A model generated the notes under the pieces. The model had not been told where the DNA came from. It searched no databases and saw only the letters and a list, made by a program, of their open reading frames with translations. A program made the translations under genes and the position numbers. From Scytonematopsis contorta HA4267-MV1 (lineage in GTDB: Bacteria > Cyanobacteriota > Cyanobacteriia > Cyanobacteriales > Nostocaceae), in NCBI GenBank assembly GCA_019359035.1, contig JAHHIC010000109.1, positions 1 to 64,000 on the forward strand: DNA of 64,000 nt. Reading direction: 5' to 3'. This document shows positions 45,630 to 54,051 of this stretch, piece after piece. The first letter of the stretch is position 1. Each line of letters starts with the position of its first letter.

Positions 45630-46394
45630 ATGATTGCTTTAGAATATCAGGGCTTTCCTATCGAATATCATGCAGCTACAAAACTAATTTGCCTCAGCGA
45701 CTTGTGGCGAGCGCAATGCAGTCCAGCGAGCAAACGTCCTCTTGCTTGGGTAAGGTTAGCGGCAACTCAAAAGCTATTAAAACAAGTATCAAATCAAACA
45801 ACCGCTGAACCTCAATGGTCTCAACAGCAGCAACCGGGAACAATCACACAAAAGTTGATTGTCGGAATTCCTGGTAACCTAGAAACTTTTGAAATAAATG
45901 ATAATTTTCGTACTTATGCAACAACAGAGCTAGCAGTGGTGTATGCTCGCTTTCTTGCACCTGAATGTTATGAATGGGCACTCGTTAATTTAGCTGAGGG
46001 ACAAGCTCTTGCTGATAGCTGGGTTTCGCAACAGTTTACAGTTCAACAGCAAGAACAGTATAAAGTCTTTAGCCGACGAACAGTAATTACAGCAGGGTTG
46101 TCAATCCCAGTGATTACTACTTTGGTCGCAAATCAAAGAACGCATGGGCAAGCATCTTCAAGCCACAGTGATGCTCCAAATACTCACAATGATACAAGCC
46201 ACACTGATGGCGCTAATGTAAGTCATACTGATGGCCGTAGTGTGACCCATATTGATGGTGATACTGTAACTAGCCACGTTGATAGTGGTGTGGGTCATTC
46301 TGATAGCAGGGGTCGGGGTCACATTGACGTACATACCGATGGGCACACCGATAGACACACCGATGGGCACACTGATAACCATTTTGATACATGA
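45630..46394 (+). CDS. KilA-N-like protein with Tat-like segment and His-Xaa-Asp repeat tail
   Basis: This 254-residue protein is modular. Residues 1-130 resemble a KilA-N DNA-binding domain: ICLSDLWRAQ, KRPLAWVRLAATQKLL (35-50) and RTYATTELAVVYARFLAPEC (94-113). Residues 148-167 read SRRTVITAGLSIPVITTLVA, a twin-arginine or transmembrane-type segment followed by THGQASSS, a possible signal-peptidase site. Residues 179-254 contain 13 HxD motifs (HTD, HSD, HID, HVD, HND, HFD), ending with five almost contiguous four-residue HTDG-type repeats. It faces the radical SAM/methyltransferase pair. The best reading is a RiPP precursor with a large leader; a metal-binding exported tail is the alternative. 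Confidence 0.7.
   Translation: MIALEYQGFPIEYHAATKLICLSDLWRAQCSPASKRPLAWVRLAATQKLLKQVSNQTTAEPQWSQQQQPGTITQKLIVGIPGNLETFEINDNFRTYATTELAVVYARFLAPECYEWALVNLAEGQALADSWVSQQFTVQQQEQYKVFSRRTVITAGLSIPVITTLVANQRTHGQASSSHSDAPNTHNDTSHTDGANVSHTDGRSVTHIDGDTVTSHVDSGVGHSDSRGRGHIDVHTDGHTDRHTDGHTDNHFDT
46331..46390 (+). repeat. 12-bp coding repeat for HTD(G/R/N)
   Basis: Four or five copies of a CACACCGATGGG-type 12-bp unit (46333-46384) encode the last HTDG/HTDR/HTDG/HTDN repeats. Units differ at single bases, so expansion by tandem duplication is recent. Confidence 0.85.
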
Positions 46395-46405
46395 GGCAAA
46401 TAAAT

Positions 46406-46531
46406 CCCTGAACGGTCATTTCGGGCTAAAAGCTAAAACCCGTTGAAACGGGTTGGAACCTTGGATAAAAGCGCAAATTAAAACCCGTTTTTAACGGGTT
46501 TTAGCTTTCAGCCCGAAATGACCGTTCAGGG
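46406..46531. repeat. 126-bp imperfect inverted repeat with nested AACCCGTT hairpins
   Basis: Left arm CCCTGAACGGTCATTTCGGG and right arm CCCGAAATGACCGTTCAGGG are perfect complements at the outer 20 bp, and the stem continues through GCTnnnAGCTAAAACCCGTT. Nested AACCCGTT..AACGGGTT hairpins lie in both arms. It is located exactly between two convergent genes, so it could be a bidirectional terminator or a MITE-like element. Confidence 0.92.
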
Positions 46532-46581
46532 GTTTTAACAAAATTGGGATGCTCCTTAATTAAATGGCACAAATATAACTA

Positions 46582-48225
46582 CTACCGCAATCGTCCCGAC
46601 CGCAAAATACTAAAAATTAACCATAATCCCAGCAAACTAGCTGCAGCAAACAAAACATTACTCAAAAAAGATAATTCTGGGGTTCTAGCATTAGTAGAAA
46701 TAATTGCAGCACCCATAATTAGTGAACCAACAAGAATACTAAAGGATAATCGATTGGCTGAATCATCCACAGTACGACGTAAAGAGTCTAACCCTCTAAT
46801 TGACAAATTCCACTGTAAAGTTTCTGATGTCAATCTATCTAAAATTGATTCCAACTGTCGAGGTGATTGTAGTGAGAGATTTTTTAAATCTAATGCTGTT
46901 CTTAAGAGAGAACGTACTGGACTTTCACCAAATAATTGACGACGAAATAAATCTGTAAGTAATGGTTTAATTTCATCGATAAAATTAAGCTCATGGTTGA
47001 AACCACGAGCTACCCCCTCTAGGTTAGCTAAAGTTTTGGCGTATAAACCCATGTTGCTGGGTAGACGAATTTTATTATTGCGGGCGATTTGTAATAGTTC
47101 GTAAATAATTTGACTAAAATTAATTTCAGTTAAATTTAAATTGTAATATTTCCTTAACATTCGGTCATAATCATTTTCTAGCCGAGCCACAATCACAGGT
47201 TTAGTAGAGTCAGAAAGCTGTAAGGTTAATTGAGCGCACCGAGATGCATCAATATCAACAATCGCTAACAACATCTCTATTAAAATTTGCTGTGTTCGGG
47301 GGTCGAGTCGTCCGACCATTCCACAATCGAGTAAAGCAATCCGACCGTCTTTGAGATAAAAAATGTTGCCGGGATGGGGGTCAGCGTGAAAAAATCCGTC
47401 TATGTATAGTTGTTGGAAAAAAGCGCGAAATAGTAAAGTTGTGATTGCTTGGCGTTCGGCAACGGGGTCTTTACCGTTATTTCCTTCGAGCTTTGCTGAA
47501 AGTAAGGGTACGCCATCGAGCCACTCCATCACAAGTAATTTTGGTGTGGTTAATTCCCAAAAAATTTCTGCGACTACTAATTGTTTCGGGTCAAACCAAC
47601 GACTACTAGATAAATTTTGTCTTAATTGGTCGGTGAAACTTGCCTCACGAGTAAAATCTAGTTCCGCTTCTAAGGCTTTTGTGAATTCTTCAGCTATGGA
47701 TTTAATTTCATAGTTTTGCCCAAATTCGGTGCTGGCTACTAAATCAGCGACACCTTGAATTAAAGCAATATCTTGGGCTATTGTTACATCAATCCCTGGA
47801 CGTTGAACCTTGATTGCTACTTCTCGTCCGTTTTTAAGGGTGGCTTTGTGTACTTGGGCAATAGAACCAGCAGCAACGGCTACGGGATTAATTATGGTGA
47901 AAGTATCTTCAAGAGATTGTTTAAGTTGTTGACGAATGAGAACTTCGATTTCTTCCCAAGCAACTGGGGGTACTTCGTCTTGTAGGGTAGAAAGTTCTTC
48001 TATATAGGAAGCGCTTAATAGGTCTGGACGGGTGGAAAGTAGCTGACCCAGTTTTATGTAAACCGGGCCTAAATCCACCAATATATTTTTGAGAACAGCG
48101 GGGGTCGGTAGCTGGGGATCAGAGGCTTTTCCGACTGTGAGTAAGCGTCTCATAAAATCCCAACCATTGCGAAGCAATACTTCTACGATTTCTCTTTGAC
48201 GGGGTACTGTTTGTGTCAGGAACAT
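46582..48225 (-). CDS. ABC1/UbiB (AarF) family atypical kinase
   Basis: The 547-residue protein carries the UbiB/ADCK kinase-like fold: KLGQLLSTRPDLL and LQDEVPPV in the KxGQ N-terminal extension, AGSIAQVHKATL (the Ala-rich nucleotide loop), VAIKVQRPG with the Lys, LVMEWLDGVPL, FFHADPHPGNIF (catalytic loop) and LLDCGMVGRLD (DFG-equivalent). Two hydrophobic helices at the C-terminus (490-540) anchor it to a membrane. In cyanobacteria, relatives support plastoquinone/prenyl-lipid metabolism or stress acclimation. It stands alone. Confidence 0.9.
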   Translation of the reverse strand: MFLTQTVPRQREIVEVLLRNGWDFMRRLLTVGKASDPQLPTPAVLKNILVDLGPVYIKLGQLLSTRPDLLSASYIEELSTLQDEVPPVAWEEIEVLIRQQLKQSLEDTFTIINPVAVAAGSIAQVHKATLKNGREVAIKVQRPGIDVTIAQDIALIQGVADLVASTEFGQNYEIKSIAEEFTKALEAELDFTREASFTDQLRQNLSSSRWFDPKQLVVAEIFWELTTPKLLVMEWLDGVPLLSAKLEGNNGKDPVAERQAITTLLFRAFFQQLYIDGFFHADPHPGNIFYLKDGRIALLDCGMVGRLDPRTQQILIEMLLAIVDIDASRCAQLTLQLSDSTKPVIVARLENDYDRMLRKYYNLNLTEINFSQIIYELLQIARNNKIRLPSNMGLYAKTLANLEGVARGFNHELNFIDEIKPLLTDLFRRQLFGESPVRSLLRTALDLKNLSLQSPRQLESILDRLTSETLQWNLSIRGLDSLRRTVDDSANRLSFSILVGSLIMGAAIISTNARTPELSFLSNVLFAAASLLGLWLIFSILRSGRLR

Positions 48226-48621
48226 AATTGGAGTGGGGAATGGGGAGTGGGGAATAAAAAAGAATGATAATATCTCTTTATTTAGCCACCGTTGTTGAGA
48301 TAGCCAAGTTATACTGGAAATGAGGCATAGTCCGCCTCTGTCAAGAGTTTAAAGTTTTGCAAACAATAAGGAATAGTTATTGGTTAACGGTTAACGGTTG
48401 ACGGTTGACGGTTGACGGTTGACGGTTGACTGTTGACTGTTGACTGTTGAAGAAGGAGGTTGCTACCCTGCGGGAAAAGCTCCGCTTTACGTCGTTCCTC
48501 CATCTTCGCTATAGGAGACGCTATGCGAACGAAATGACAGGAAATTGCTCGCAATGTGACAATAAACACAGTCAGCAGTCAACACTCAACAGTCAGCAGT
48601 CAGCAGCCAACCGACTATTAA
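48226..48621. other. Repeat-dense spacer between ubiB-like and manC-type genes
   Basis: No gene. It contains a short GGGGAATGGGGAGT tract (48231-48253), a TTGACGG array (48379-48448), a TCGTTCCTCC...CGAAATGACAG tract like that at 4437-4490, and a mirror TCAGCAGTCAACA array (48570-48606). Confidence 0.7.
48379..48606. repeat. Inverted pair of TTGACGG and CAGTCAACA heptamer arrays
   Basis: Left array: about ten units of GGTTGAC/TGTTGAC-type heptamers. Right array: about five units of AGTCAGC/AGTCAAC. They are in inverse orientation about 120 bp apart, so RNA across them can fold back. Same architecture as 39498-39708. Confidence 0.88.
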
Positions 48622-49686
48622 TTATAAAAGCTCAGTTAGTCGCTCATCGTTTTGTATGGTTTTTAGGATTTGTTTTATTTCTTGCGTGCGGTCTTTTCTG
48701 ACTATCAGGGTGACATTGCGGTCGCGCACAACAACAACATCCTCCAAACCAATTGTAACAATAACGTCTTCTGGGTTGGAGGCATAAATAATAGAGCCTG
48801 TGGTATCTAAACCAACATGGGTAGCGAGTTCGACATTAGGGTTGTCTTCTTTTTTGAGCAAGCGTTCTATTGCATTCCAATCGCCTAAATCGTCCCAGCC
48901 AAAGTCAGCAGGTAAAACGTATGCGAGATTGGTTTTTTCCATCAAGGCGTAGTCTACACTGTTTTTGGGCAACTGGGGATAAATATCGGGCCCGTGTTTT
49001 TCTAACGGTTCGATGATTTCTGGAGCGTAGGTATGTAATTCTTTAAGGACAACGCCAGCACGAAAAATAAACATGCCGCTATTCCAACTAAAACTTCCTG
49101 TGGATAAAAAAGTTTCCGCAGTGTTACGGTTAGGCTTTTCAGTAAAGCGGTTAACGTGGTAAGCTGTCAAGTCATAAAAGCTACCTATGTTTTCGCCTTG
49201 TTCTATATAACCGTAGCCGGTTGATGGAAAGGTAGGTTTGATCCCCAAGGTGACAATCGCCTCTTCTTTTTCTGCTAATTGCGCTGCAGCGTTAATTGTT
49301 TGTGCAAAACGTTGTTGGTCTGCAATCCAGTGGTCAGCGGGGAAAAAACCAATTAAAGCGTCTGAACCATAACGCTTTTGGATTTCCAAACTAGCCCAAG
49401 CGACGGCAGCAGCAGTGTCCCTTCCCTGTGACTCAATGAGTAAGTTGTTGGATGGTAGTTCGGGTAATTGGTCTTTGACACCTTGAGCTATCTGACTCGA
49501 TGTAATCACCCATAAGTTTTCCCAACCATCAGCTAATTTTAAAAGTCTGTCAGCTGTTGCTTGTAGGAGACTTCTAGAGCTACCATCGAGACTTAAAAAT
49601 TGCTTGGGACGGTTTAACCGGCTCAAGGGCCAAAAACGTTCGCCTTTACCACCAGCTAAAATAACGGGGAAAAATGATTTAGTCAT
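48622..49686 (-). CDS. Mannose-1-phosphate guanylyltransferase
   Basis: Makes GDP-mannose from GTP and mannose-1-phosphate, a precursor for exopolysaccharide and GDP-fucose. The 354-residue protein begins MTKSFFPVILAGGKGERFWP with the nucleotidyltransferase loop GGKGERFWPLSR and PKQFL. IGFFPADHWI (near 112) and FTEKPNRNTAETFL and WNSGMFIFRA follow. It lacks the C-terminal isomerase cupin of bifunctional ManC/AlgA, so it is the short single-domain type. It sits at the left edge of the envelope region. Confidence 0.92.
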   Translation of the reverse strand: MTKSFFPVILAGGKGERFWPLSRLNRPKQFLSLDGSSRSLLQATADRLLKLADGWENLWVITSSQIAQGVKDQLPELPSNNLLIESQGRDTAAAVAWASLEIQKRYGSDALIGFFPADHWIADQQRFAQTINAAAQLAEKEEAIVTLGIKPTFPSTGYGYIEQGENIGSFYDLTAYHVNRFTEKPNRNTAETFLSTGSFSWNSGMFIFRAGVVLKELHTYAPEIIEPLEKHGPDIYPQLPKNSVDYALMEKTNLAYVLPADFGWDDLGDWNAIERLLKKEDNPNVELATHVGLDTTGSIIYASNPEDVIVTIGLEDVVVVRDRNVTLIVRKDRTQEIKQILKTIQNDERLTELL

Positions 49687-49804
49687 ATGTCGTCATATAA
49701 GTCTACGCAAGAACACTACAAGTCTACTGTGGTATTTTCCACTGGCAAGTTTGGTAGCTTGCATTAACATAACTTTTAGGGAGTGGTTGAGTGGGGAGAG
49801 AGTA

Positions 49805-51262
49805 GTGGTAAAACAAGTACAAAAATCGGAAAATCAGTTAACACCAAAGCCAGAAGTAGCATCTTTGGCTATAGAAGAAGCACTGAATCAGCCAACAGAA
49901 GCATCGTCCGCCAATGTTTCTCCTAAATTAGGCGAGTCCGTTGCCTCAATTCCCGGTCAGCTTTACGATAGGCTAGGTTTAACCATGCCACGTTGGCTGT
50001 TTTGGGTGCTAACAATTGTTGTTGGGACAATGATGTCGGGATTGCTTGTATCAGGTTTGGCTCTGTGGACTCCACTTTGGAGCGATATGGACCGTACTGG
50101 AGATGATGAACTTGGCTTAAATGCGAAAGATGAGCAAAAAACTCCCTTGCCTGCGGAATTATGGAGTAATCTTTCTAAGTATCAATTAACACGACCGATG
50201 AATATTTTGGTCATGGGAATTGAGCCAGTTCCCGGTGCTGTGGATGGTTCTCCTGAGAGCTTCGCGGGTAAAAGTGATTCGATGCTGCTGTTACGGTTAA
50301 ACCCAGAGAGTAAAACAATACGTGTGCTTTCGATTCCCAGGGATACAATGATAGCCATCCCAGAAAAAGGGTTGAACAAAGTATCCGAGGCTAATGCTCA
50401 AGGTGGACCAGTTTTAGCAGCACGAGTAGTTAGCCGCACTTTAAATAATGCTGTAATTGACCGATTCATCCGCATTCCTACCAGCGGGTTACGGCAGTTA
50501 GTCGATGAATTGGGTGGGGTAGAGGTATTTGTCCCTCAGGATATGCGGTATCAAGACAACGCCCAAAGACTATCGATTAATTTAGTTAATGGCTGGCAAA
50601 CCCTCAATGGTGAACAAGCAGAAAATTTTGTTCGCTACCGTGAAAAAGGTATGGGGGATTTAGAGAGAGTGCAGCGACAACAAGCGCTATTGATGGGTTT
50701 AAGAGAACGTCTAAGTAGTCCCACAGTTCTGCCAAGATTGCCTAAATTAACTCGTATACTACGTAAATACTTTGACACAAATCTTAAGTCAGAAGAAATC
50801 ATGGCATTAGTTAATTTCTCGCTTAACATCGAGCGGGATAATTTCCAGATGACCATGTTGCCAGGTATTTTTAGCCGTATGAGTGCTGACCCGGATAGCT
50901 ATTGGATAGATTTAACTGGACAAGTAAACCTATTAAACAATTATGTTGGGGTGACAATCGCGGGTATGAACCCAATTGTCAAAGCTCTACCAAATCTGAA
51001 AATTGCTGTTCAAAACGCATCCAATAAACCAGAGTTAACGCAAAAAGTTATTGACTCTCTTAAACAAAGGGGCTTTACCAACGTTTACGCAATTCCAGAT
51101 TGGGTAGACCGCGCTCGTCAAACTCAAATTATTGCTCAAAAAGCTAATCGCGACGCAGCAGAAGAATTACAAAAAAGCTTAGGTTTGGGTGAAATCCAAG
51201 TTTCAGCTATTGGTGACTTACAATCCGACTTGACAATTCGTATCGGTAAGGACTTTAAGTAA
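49805..51262 (+). CDS. LytR-CpsA-Psr (LCP) family protein
   Basis: LCP proteins transfer glycan polymers from lipid carrier to the cell wall. GTG at 49805 follows GGGGAG; a longer open frame back to 49604 overlaps the manC-type gene and is rejected. The 485-residue protein has a cytosolic N-terminus, one TM helix (about 75-98), and the LCP domain with NILVMGIEP, SDSMLLLRLNPESKTIRVLS, IPRDTMI and NFVRYREKGMGDLERVQRQQ. A C-terminal LytR_C-like region (about 395-485) follows. It is divergent from manC and near the EPS genes. Confidence 0.9.
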   Translation: MVKQVQKSENQLTPKPEVASLAIEEALNQPTEASSANVSPKLGESVASIPGQLYDRLGLTMPRWLFWVLTIVVGTMMSGLLVSGLALWTPLWSDMDRTGDDELGLNAKDEQKTPLPAELWSNLSKYQLTRPMNILVMGIEPVPGAVDGSPESFAGKSDSMLLLRLNPESKTIRVLSIPRDTMIAIPEKGLNKVSEANAQGGPVLAARVVSRTLNNAVIDRFIRIPTSGLRQLVDELGGVEVFVPQDMRYQDNAQRLSINLVNGWQTLNGEQAENFVRYREKGMGDLERVQRQQALLMGLRERLSSPTVLPRLPKLTRILRKYFDTNLKSEEIMALVNFSLNIERDNFQMTMLPGIFSRMSADPDSYWIDLTGQVNLLNNYVGVTIAGMNPIVKALPNLKIAVQNASNKPELTQKVIDSLKQRGFTNVYAIPDWVDRARQTQIIAQKANRDAAEELQKSLGLGEIQVSAIGDLQSDLTIRIGKDFK

Positions 51263-51292
51263 TTTTGTTAACTGTTGACGGTTGACGGTTGA

Positions 51293-51327
51293 AAATGTAG
51301 AGACGTTACATGTAACGTCTCTACATT
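51293..51327 (+). terminator. 34-bp palindrome followed by a T-rich tract
   Basis: AATGTAGAGACGTTACATGT and its mirror (to CTCTACATT) form a perfect hairpin right after the LCP gene, followed by GTTTATTTATTATTTTTTT. It belongs to the dispersed palindrome family at 1-168 and 21754, here apparently placed where it can act as a terminator. Short GACGGTT heptamers precede it (51268-51290). Confidence 0.65.
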
Positions 51328-51399
51328 GTTTATTTATTATTTTTTTATACATTCTGGTTACAAATTTTTACTAATATTTAATTTGTTGAACAAAAAATT

Positions 51400-51978
51400 A
51401 TGAAAATGAGTTTACATCAAGAAGTAGTTCAAAATAACTATAGTAATTCCGTAAGGAGTGCTGGCAATTGCAAGTCCTCGTGGGTAAAGAATGTACTTCG
51501 TCTGATACTAGCTTGTGCTCTAGCGTGGTTATGGATAATTCTTAGCTCTAGTCCCGCTTATGCTCAGTTAAACACAATCAACTACAGCAATGCGGATTTA
51601 AATAATCGAGACTTTCATGGCGAAAATTTGAGAGGTGGTACTTTTGTCGCAGCTGAAATGCGGGGCACAAACTTTCAAGGTGCTAATTTAACTAATGCGA
51701 TTTTAACTAAGGGAGTTTTACTGAAAGCTAATTTGGAAGGAGCTGACCTTTCAGGAGCTTTGGTTGACCGAGTGACGCTAGATAACGCTAATCTTAAAAA
51801 TGCGATTTTTACAGAGGCTACTTTAACCCGCAGTCGCCTTTTTGATGCGGATATTACTGGTGCTGATTTTACGGATGCTTTGATAGATACGTACCAAATG
51901 AAACTTATGTGTAAAAGGGCTGATGGTGTTAACTCAGTGACTGGAGTTTCTACACGGGATAGTTTGGGTTGCCCTTGA
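51400..51978 (+). CDS. Exported pentapeptide-repeat protein
   Basis: The 192-residue protein has a signal peptide (hydrophobic 30-47, AYAQ cleavage). About 20 pentapeptide repeats A(D/N)LxN follow, such as NADLNNRDFHGENLRG and GADLSGALVD. They form a right-handed quadrilateral beta-helix. The C-terminus has two Cys (near 171 and 191) in MCKRADG and LGCP. In cyanobacteria similar proteins are thylakoid-lumenal. Function unknown. Start could be Met1 or Met3. Confidence 0.85.
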   Translation: MKMSLHQEVVQNNYSNSVRSAGNCKSSWVKNVLRLILACALAWLWIILSSSPAYAQLNTINYSNADLNNRDFHGENLRGGTFVAAEMRGTNFQGANLTNAILTKGVLLKANLEGADLSGALVDRVTLDNANLKNAIFTEATLTRSRLFDADITGADFTDALIDTYQMKLMCKRADGVNSVTGVSTRDSLGCP

Positions 51979-51988
51979 GTTAACCGGA

Positions 51989-52032
51989 AGAACCCCACCC
52001 CCAACCCCCTCCCCGTTTACGGGGAGGGGGCT
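51989..52032 (-). repeat. G/C-rich dispersed element, copy 6
   Basis: GAACCCCACCCCCAACCCCC, TCCCCGT, TTA, CGGGGAGGGGGCT. Unlike copies 2-5, this one has no inverted partner within 200 bp. It follows the pentapeptide gene by 10 bp and could terminate its transcript. Confidence 0.9.
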
Positions 52033-52188
52033 ACTACTATTTTTGAGCGATTTGTAAAAAATAACCTGACACAATACCAAAATTCATGTTAAATGTTCTC
52101 AGACAAGTGTCGTAGAAATGCGATTACAGTAGTCTTCTACCCTACACTGTCTAGTTAAGCGCCGTCCTTTGGTATTCTGGTAGTATTT

Positions 52189-53817
52189 GTGACAGAGCAA
52201 CAAAAACCCTCACGTTCTTCCGCTGGGATTGCTGGCATTATTGCTGCCGCAACTTTTATCAGCAAAATTTTTGGCTTAGTGCGGCAACAAGTGATAACTG
52301 CTGCGTTTGGCTTAGGTCCAGCCGCTGATGCTTTTCAGTACGCATACACTATACCTGGGTTTCTGCTTATATTACTTGGTGGTATAAATGGGCCATTTTA
52401 TAGTGCCGTTGTCAGTGTTTTAGCCAAGCGCAAAAAAGAAGAAGCAGCTCCTTTGGTAGAGACCGTGACAACGATGGTCGGAACAGTACTGCTAATCGCT
52501 TCTGTTGGTATAGTAATTGCTGCTCCTTTCTTAATTGACGTATTTTCACCAGGTTTAACATTACCAGGAAAAGAGTTAATTAGAGATACAGCCATCCGAC
52601 AACTACAAATAATGGCCCCACTGGCGGTTTTAGCAGGACTGATAGGTATTGGTTTTGGGGTTTTAAATACAGCAAATCAATTTTGGCTACCCTCGGTTAG
52701 TCCTTTATTTTCTAGTCTTACAGTAATTATTGGTGTGGGTTTTCTTTACCTGCGAGTCGGGAAAGAAATTAGTACGCCTGAATATGCTGTATGGGGAGGA
52801 ATGGCTTTAGCTGGGGGAACTTTAATCGGTGCTATTTTACAATGGTTGGTACAGGTCGTAGCTCAAGCAAAAGCGGGAATGGGGAAATTCCGTCTACGAT
52901 TTGATTTTCACGAACCAGGGGTAAAAGAAATCGTTAATATTATGCTTCCTGCAACTTTTTCCTCTGGGATGTTGTATATCAACCTGCAAACAGATTTATT
53001 TTTTGCTTCTCTATTATCTATTACAGGAGTCGGTGCTGCTTTAGCGAATGCTGGGTTATTGGTACAAACTCCTTTGGGAATCATTTCTAACATGATTTTG
53101 GTTCCTCTGTTACCAATGTTTGCCAAATTAGCAGCCCCAGAAAACTGGCCAGATTTAAAGTTACGTATTCGACAAGGGCTAATTCTTTGTGCTTTTACTA
53201 TGTTGCCTTTGGGTGCTTTAATGGTCACTTTAGCTGAGCCAATTGTACAAGTAGTATACCAACGTGGAGCTTTTAGTCAATCGAACTCAAGCTTGGTAGC
53301 TTCTTTGCTGGTTGTCAATGGTATTGGGATGTTTGCCTATTTGACCCGTGACGTTTTAGTACGGGTGTTTTATGCTTTAGGTGATGGTCAGACACCCTTT
53401 CGCATTAGTATTTTTAATATTTTTCTCAACGCCTTTTTAGATTGGCTTTTCACTCAAGCTTTGGGAATTGGCGCTCCTGGCTTAGTATTGGGAACTGTTA
53501 CGGTAAATTGTAATTCTGTATTAATGCTGACTTTTTGTCTTAATCGCAAGTTAAATGGATTACCTTTAAAAGAATGGGGTTTACCAATCTTCGGTTTGGG
53601 TGTTGGTAGTTTAGTCGCAGGTGGTGCTAGTTTTGCGACTCTTCAGGTTTGCCAACGAATTTTAGGTAAAGAAGGTTTTGTAATTCAACTTTTACAGTTA
53701 TCTGTATCTGGTTTAATTGGTTTGGTGGCTTTTGGGGTTATCGCTTCGTTACTGAAATTACCAGAGGTTGACTTGTTTGTTTCCCGTTTGAGTCAGCGAT
53801 TTTTGAAGAAGAAATAA
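52189..53817 (+). CDS. murJ: Lipid II flippase MurJ
   Basis: MurJ moves undecaprenyl-linked peptidoglycan precursor across the inner membrane. The start is GTG at 52189. The 542-residue protein is a MOP-superfamily carrier with about 14 TM helices: SSAGIAGIIAAATFISKIFG and LVRQQVITAAFG at the start, ADAFQYAYTIP, and later VYQRGAFSQSNS and RVFYALGDGQTPFRIS, which are MurJ signatures. Charged residues inside TM1 (Lys, Arg) and TM8 fit. It is convergent with the EPS cluster. Confidence 0.94.
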   Translation: MTEQQKPSRSSAGIAGIIAAATFISKIFGLVRQQVITAAFGLGPAADAFQYAYTIPGFLLILLGGINGPFYSAVVSVLAKRKKEEAAPLVETVTTMVGTVLLIASVGIVIAAPFLIDVFSPGLTLPGKELIRDTAIRQLQIMAPLAVLAGLIGIGFGVLNTANQFWLPSVSPLFSSLTVIIGVGFLYLRVGKEISTPEYAVWGGMALAGGTLIGAILQWLVQVVAQAKAGMGKFRLRFDFHEPGVKEIVNIMLPATFSSGMLYINLQTDLFFASLLSITGVGAALANAGLLVQTPLGIISNMILVPLLPMFAKLAAPENWPDLKLRIRQGLILCAFTMLPLGALMVTLAEPIVQVVYQRGAFSQSNSSLVASLLVVNGIGMFAYLTRDVLVRVFYALGDGQTPFRISIFNIFLNAFLDWLFTQALGIGAPGLVLGTVTVNCNSVLMLTFCLNRKLNGLPLKEWGLPIFGLGVGSLVAGGASFATLQVCQRILGKEGFVIQLLQLSVSGLIGLVAFGVIASLLKLPEVDLFVSRLSQRFLKKK

Positions 53818-53864
53818 TAAACAATAAATAGTAAATAATAAATAGATTAATCGCTACCCCACTT

Positions 53865-53909
53865 GAAAACCCCACCCCCAACCCCCTCCCCGTAAACGGG
53901 GAGGGGGCT
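53865..53909 (-). repeat. G/C-rich dispersed element, copy 7
   Basis: GAAAACCCCACCCCCAACCC, CCTCCCCG, TAAA, CGGGGAGGGGGCT. Mirror partner of copy 8; about 97 bp separate them. Confidence 0.92.
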
Positions 53910-54006
53910 ACGATTTTTTCAATTAATTGTTAGTGGCTAATTCGGTTTTGAGTTAATCTATTAATTATTTTAAATAATGTATTAATTGTTTTTAAGCTAC
54001 TATCGT

Positions 54007-54051
54007 AGCCCCGCTCCCCGCGTGCGGGGAGGGGGTCGGGGGTGGGGTTTC
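54007..54051 (+). repeat. G/C-rich dispersed element, copy 8, overlapping a stop codon
   Basis: AGCCCCGCTCCCCGC, GTG, CGGGGAGGGGG, TCGGGGGTGGGGTTTC. Its right edge supplies the stop codon of the minus-strand acyltransferase gene at 54050-54052. Confidence 0.9.

Noticed and set aside
46158-46382. 74-residue minus-strand frame opposite the HxD repeats
   Set aside because: It is the antisense reading of the repeat region (ISVPIGV-type repeats). No start site or neighbour supports it.
42841-46394. His-Xaa-Ser (Hxs) system
   Set aside because: The repeats are His-Xaa-Asp, not His-Xaa-Ser. Only one radical SAM gene is present, and the precursor leader is a KilA-N-like domain, so it is related in idea at most.
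49604-49804. Long N-terminus for the LCP protein
   Set aside because: It overlaps the mannose-1-phosphate guanylyltransferase gene on the opposite strand. The GTG at 49805 has its own ribosome binding site.
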